From Thiobacillus sp. (lineage in GTDB: Bacteria; Pseudomonadota; Gammaproteobacteria; Burkholderiales; Thiobacillaceae), in NCBI GenBank assembly GCA_018262815.1, contig JADFDN010000007.1, positions 1 to 45,629 of the forward strand: DNA of 45,629 nucleotides, read 5' to 3'. The first letter of the stretch is position 1. Every line of letters begins with the position of its first letter. A program made the translations under genes and the position numbers. The notes beneath the pieces were generated by a model that worked only from the letters and a program-made list of their open reading frames with translations, had not been told where the DNA came from and did no database searches. Shown piece after piece: positions 42,150 to 45,629 of this stretch.

Positions 42150-43232
42150 ATGCCCGCCGCCCCGGCGGGATGGCACCATACGGGATTCTTCACCGTCGTG
42201 GCTCGCCGCATGCTTCCGTTCACCTCGCACGCCGCCCTGCAACAGCGCTTTGCCGACGGGCTCGCCGCCATGCTGGAAAACCACCGCGGCCTCGGCGTCT
42301 ACATCCTCGTGCTGGCCAATGCCGTCTGCGATGCCCGGCTGTGGACGCAGCTTGCGCCCGCACTCGCGACGCGTCATGCCGAACTGGCCGAACGCGTCAC
42401 GGCTGCGCTGCGGGCCGGCCAGAAACTGGACGAGCCGGACGACGACGTGCTGGTTTTTCTGAAGCTGCTCGCGATCGGCCTGGAGCATCTGACACCGCTG
42501 GAAAACCGTCGCGCCGGGCCGTGGGAGGTGATGTTCAATCCCCTCCGCGCGCTGCGCCCGCCACGCACCAGCAGCATGAAATTCGAGGGCCTGCTGCAAG
42601 CTTTCGATCCCTCGGGTTTTCATTTCAACAAGGCCTTCCTCGCGAAAGAAGTGCTGTGGGAAGGCCCCCTCGCCGGCAAGCCGGCACGCCTGCTGTACAA
42701 CAAATTTCCTTTCGCCCGCCTGCACGGCCTCCTGGTTCCCGAACCTCTGCGCGAACTGCCGCAAATCCTCACCCCCGAACTGCACGGCTGGGCCTGGCAC
42801 CTGTGCGCGCACGCGGGCATGCGCGGCCTCTGCCTCGGCTACAACAGCTTTGGCGCCGGCGCATCGGTCAACCACCTGCATTTCCAAAGCTTCGCGCAGC
42901 CCGATCCGCTGCCGGTGCAGGACCCGCGCTTTGCCCACAACGGCGGCAGCGAGCCCTACCCGCTGCCCTGCAAGCGCTTCACCGAGCCTGCCGATGCCTG
43001 GTTCGAACTCGACCGACTGCACGAGCAGAGCATCCCCTACAACCTGATCTACAGCAAGAATTGCCTCCATCTCATCGCCCGCGTGCCGCAGGACAGCGGC
43101 CAGTTGACCACGCAGAGCCGCGGATACGGCTGGAGCGAGATGGCGGGCGCGGTGACGCTGTTCAGCCGGGAAGCTTACGAGGGCCTGCAAGCTTCGGCAT
43201 TCGAAAAAAATCTTGGGCGGTTTGCGCCGTAG
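42150..43232 (+). CDS. HIT/GalT-superfamily nucleotidyltransferase or hydrolase-like protein
   Basis: VNHLHFQS (HxHxQ-type) with LYNKFPFARLHGLLVPEPL upstream, arrangement typical of HIT/Ap4A-phosphorylase folds; exact start uncertain. Confidence 0.6.
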   Translation: MPAAPAGWHHTGFFTVVARRMLPFTSHAALQQRFADGLAAMLENHRGLGVYILVLANAVCDARLWTQLAPALATRHAELAERVTAALRAGQKLDEPDDDVLVFLKLLAIGLEHLTPLENRRAGPWEVMFNPLRALRPPRTSSMKFEGLLQAFDPSGFHFNKAFLAKEVLWEGPLAGKPARLLYNKFPFARLHGLLVPEPLRELPQILTPELHGWAWHLCAHAGMRGLCLGYNSFGAGASVNHLHFQSFAQPDPLPVQDPRFAHNGGSEPYPLPCKRFTEPADAWFELDRLHEQSIPYNLIYSKNCLHLIARVPQDSGQLTTQSRGYGWSEMAGAVTLFSREAYEGLQASAFEKNLGRFAP

Positions 43233-43314
43233 CGCCTTTCGGCAGGTGCCGGACGGGCCCTCATCCCGCCACACAGAATCCCGTTCCCCGTTTTCCTTCC
43301 AGTAGAATGGCCTC

Positions 43315-43797
43315 ATGTTCTACCTAGACCTGTTTTCGGCGCTCAACCGCCGTGTTGACTATGTTTTGATCGGCGGCCTCGCCATTGCGCTCCACGGCAT
43401 CGAACGGGCAACGATGGATATCGACGTAACGGTAGCAATGACGCCCGACAATCTCTCCGCACTAGTGGAGATGGCGCGCGAGCTCGGCATGAAGCCCGTG
43501 TTGCCGGTCCCGCTTGACGCTTTGTCCGATCTCGATCAATTGGCGCAATGGCATCGCGAACGCAATCTCGAAGCCTTTGCATTGCGCGCCCCCGGCCTGG
43601 CGGGGGTCACGCTGGATGTACTGCTTTACCCTCCGGTCGACTACGCAGACATGCGCAGTCGGGCAGTGCGCTTTCAAGCAGGCAATGTACCGGTGGTGGT
43701 TGCTTCCATCGACGACCTGATTGCCATGAAGCAGGCCGTCGGCCGCCCGATCGACCTTGCCGACATCGAACACCTCAAACGCCTGAAGGAAACCTGA
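43315..43797 (+). CDS. Nucleotidyltransferase-fold protein (AbiEii/DUF6036-like)
   Basis: YVLIGGLAIALHGIERATMDIDVTV (GG..DxD), IDDLIAMKQAVGRPIDLADIEHLKRL. Confidence 0.8.
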   Translation: MFYLDLFSALNRRVDYVLIGGLAIALHGIERATMDIDVTVAMTPDNLSALVEMARELGMKPVLPVPLDALSDLDQLAQWHRERNLEAFALRAPGLAGVTLDVLLYPPVDYADMRSRAVRFQAGNVPVVVASIDDLIAMKQAVGRPIDLADIEHLKRLKET

Positions 43798-43799
43798 AT

Positions 43800-43982
43800 A
43801 TGGCTTTCGACCCGGGCGACCGGACCTACTACATCAGCGATGCGCGACTACATGCGTTTCGCGCATTGCCGGCCGAGGACAAACTGCGCTGGGTTGAAGA
43901 ACTCGCAGCGTTTCTTCGGATAACCCGGCCAGCCGAGAAAACGTACGCAGGCCAAGGCAAGGAAGCGAAACAAGCTTCTTAA
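43800..43982 (+). CDS. 60-aa hypothetical protein, likely translationally coupled to the nucleotidyltransferase
   Basis: ATG 2 nt after the upstream TGA; MAFDPGDRTYYISDARLHAFRALPAEDKLRWVEELAAFLRITRPAEKTYAGQGKEAKQAS. Confidence 0.65.
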   Translation: MAFDPGDRTYYISDARLHAFRALPAEDKLRWVEELAAFLRITRPAEKTYAGQGKEAKQAS

Positions 43983-44021
43983 GCATATGGCAAACGAAGC
44001 GCAATCCAAGGGGCACAAGAC

Positions 44022-44726
44022 CTAGCCCCCGACTTCCTTCCGCGGCCGCCCCACCCCCTTCGAAACCGTGCGGCGCTGCGTCAACTGCTCGATTTCCTCC
44101 TTGAACCCGTCGCTCCCCAGCGCCCAGCCCTTGTGCGTGCAGCCGCGGATGGCTTTCAAATCGTCGTTCGACACCGCCGCGCGGAATAGCAGTCGATAGG
44201 CCGCCTGCCGGTCGGCCGCATTGCGGCCCAGGCGCAGGTATTCCCGGTGCGGCATCAGCCAGTTCGAATTCGGGCCGGATTCGCCTTGCGCGTTGAAGGC
44301 GTGGCTCGACCAAGGGTAGTCTCGGGGATGCGCCACCATCCCCGCTCGCACCGGGTTGAGTTCGATGTAGCGCATCAAGGTCAGCAGATAGCGCTCGCTG
44401 TCCACCACCGTCGCCCGGTAGCGCCCTTCCCACAGCGTGCCACTGCGGTTGTACGTGTAATTGAAGTACTGCACGTATTTTCGCCCCACCGACTGGAAGA
44501 CCTTGCTGATGCTGTCGTCGAATTCAGGCGTGGCCAGCAGGTGGATATGGTTGGTCATCCACACATAGGCGTGGATCGCCAGGCCATGCTTGAGCGAAGC
44601 CTCGACCAGGGCGTCGCGAAAGAACTGGTAGTCCGCCTCAGCGGCGAAGATGGTCTGGCGGTTGTTGCCGCGCTGGATGATGTGCTGCGGGTGACCGGGA
44701 ATGACGTAGCGGGGAAGACGGGCCAT
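44022..44726 (-). mobile_element. REP-associated tyrosine transposase (Y1_Tnp/RAYT)
   Basis: MARLPRYVIPGHPQHIIQRGNNRQTIF; AYVWMTNHIHLLATP (HxH); YIELNPVRAGMVAHPRDYPWSSHAFNA. Confidence 0.92.
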
Positions 44727-44764
44727 GGGGGCAGCGATACCGGGGGATGCCCGCAGCATAGCAC

Positions 44765-44826
44765 TAAATTAATCGTGTCTGACCCCTTTTATTTCTAAAT
44801 TAATCGTGTCTGACCCCTTTTATTTC
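44765..44826. repeat. Exact 31-bp tandem duplication upstream of the RAYT gene
   Basis: TAAATTAATCGTGTCTGACCCCTTTTATTTC x2 (44765-44795, 44796-44826), then a further TTTTATTTC. Confidence 0.95.
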
Positions 44827-44844
44827 TTTTATTTCGGTGTGCCG

Positions 44845-45129
44845 CTATTCTTTAGGAGCCCACTGCTGGATACGCATGGCAAGCAATATTCCGCCAAGGA
44901 TGTACACGCCCGGGATCATTCCAACCCGCACCCAGAGCGGGGCGGGCAACAACAGACTCAATGGGATAACGAGGAATGCGGCAGCGCCGTATATGCCAGA
45001 AACGATAGACGGACGCCTAACTGGCCGATGATGTTTACCGCAATATGCGCAGGTATTGCGGAATAACCGGAACCAAGGCAGCGGTTTCCCGCACGAGTAA
45101 CACTGGGTTAATTCATTACCTAATTTCAT
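44845..45129 (-). CDS. Small membrane protein with zinc ribbon; candidate immunity protein
   Basis: CYSCG...CAYCG plus two hydrophobic segments (IYGAAAFLVIPLSLLLP, VGMIPGVYILGGILLAM); ATGA overlap with upstream gene. Confidence 0.65.
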   Translation of the reverse strand: MKLGNELTQCYSCGKPLPWFRLFRNTCAYCGKHHRPVRRPSIVSGIYGAAAFLVIPLSLLLPAPLWVRVGMIPGVYILGGILLAMRIQQWAPKE

Positions 45130-45629
45130 TGAATATTCCCGAACAAGATTGCCCGCAAAACATCGGCTTGGCTATTCAGATTCACCCCAGCATTCAATAC
45201 GTTCCCGGTTACTGCGCCAACGCTAGCTGTCGCTCCTACCGGACCGCTCAACGTACTGATGGCGCCCGCTGTTGCCAAACGAGCCCCCAGCCTCCCCTGA
45301 AGGTTCGATTCCTGCTCGGGGCTCAGATTCATACACGCGATGCAAGCGATTTTCATTGCCTGTTGAGGATTGTCACGAATCAGATTTAGGGCATCGATCA
45401 CAACACGCTCCCCGGCCAATGCCTGTATCCGACGCTCTTCACCCAACAACCCATTGACCGCCAACGCGTGTTTTGGAAGGTCGTACAAGACCCCTTTGAA
45501 GTAACTTCCAATACCGCTTCCGGCACCCTTCACTAAACCGCGTGTGCAGTCAAAGTGCATACAATAATTATAAAGATACCCAAACGCCCCCGTACTCGCG
45601 CCGTTCTCGAATTTCCCACCGCCGATCAC
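45126..45629 (-). CDS. C-terminal part of a Rhs/filamentous-haemagglutinin-type polymorphic toxin (5' end outside the window)
   Basis: (V)IGGGKFENGASTGAFGYLYN matches the GGKFANGAxTGAFxYLFN junction seen in Rhs/FHA-type polymorphic toxins, followed by a distinct ~145-aa C-terminal region; frame open to the window edge. Confidence 0.65.
   Translation of the reverse strand: MIGGGKFENGASTGAFGYLYNYCMHFDCTRGLVKGAGSGIGSYFKGVLYDLPKHALAVNGLLGEERRIQALAGERVVIDALNLIRDNPQQAMKIACIACMNLSPEQESNLQGRLGARLATAGAISTLSGPVGATASVGAVTGNVLNAGVNLNSQADVLRAILFGNIQ

Overview
The window is GC-rich, betaproteobacterial chromosomal DNA, probably Hydrogenophilales/Nitrosomonadales-like by gene content (an inference, not checked). 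It is mostly core genes: nadE(partial)-glnB, bamD/rluD-pgeF, nadC, clpB, tamA-tamB, surE-pcm-nlpD-rpoS, a HAD nucleotidase, dinG, ubiB, a Fur-box-preceded iron ABC operon (fbpABC-like) and a hybrid histidine kinase. Accessory material sits at about 455-5200 and from about 43.3 kb to the right edge. The structures I consider most worth following up are: (1) a ~670-bp foldback element (25002-25674) of two ~295-bp inverted copies, each with an internal long stem; the two copies differ by paired compensatory substitutions; (2) seven tandem copies of a 56-bp unit (32575-32969) upstream of ubiB, stop-free in all three minus frames; (3) a sigma-54-type promoter plus a 9-bp inverted repeat upstream of a PEP-CTERM protein gene; (4) a strong intrinsic-terminator hairpin inside the first codons of the iron permease gene; (5) a truncated Rhs/FHA-type polymorphic toxin C-terminus with an ATGA-overlapping small membrane zinc-ribbon gene (candidate immunity) at the right edge; and (6) a nucleotidyltransferase plus 60-aa protein pair. 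No tRNA, rRNA or CRISPR array was recognised. All family calls come from reading the translations; no database search was run.
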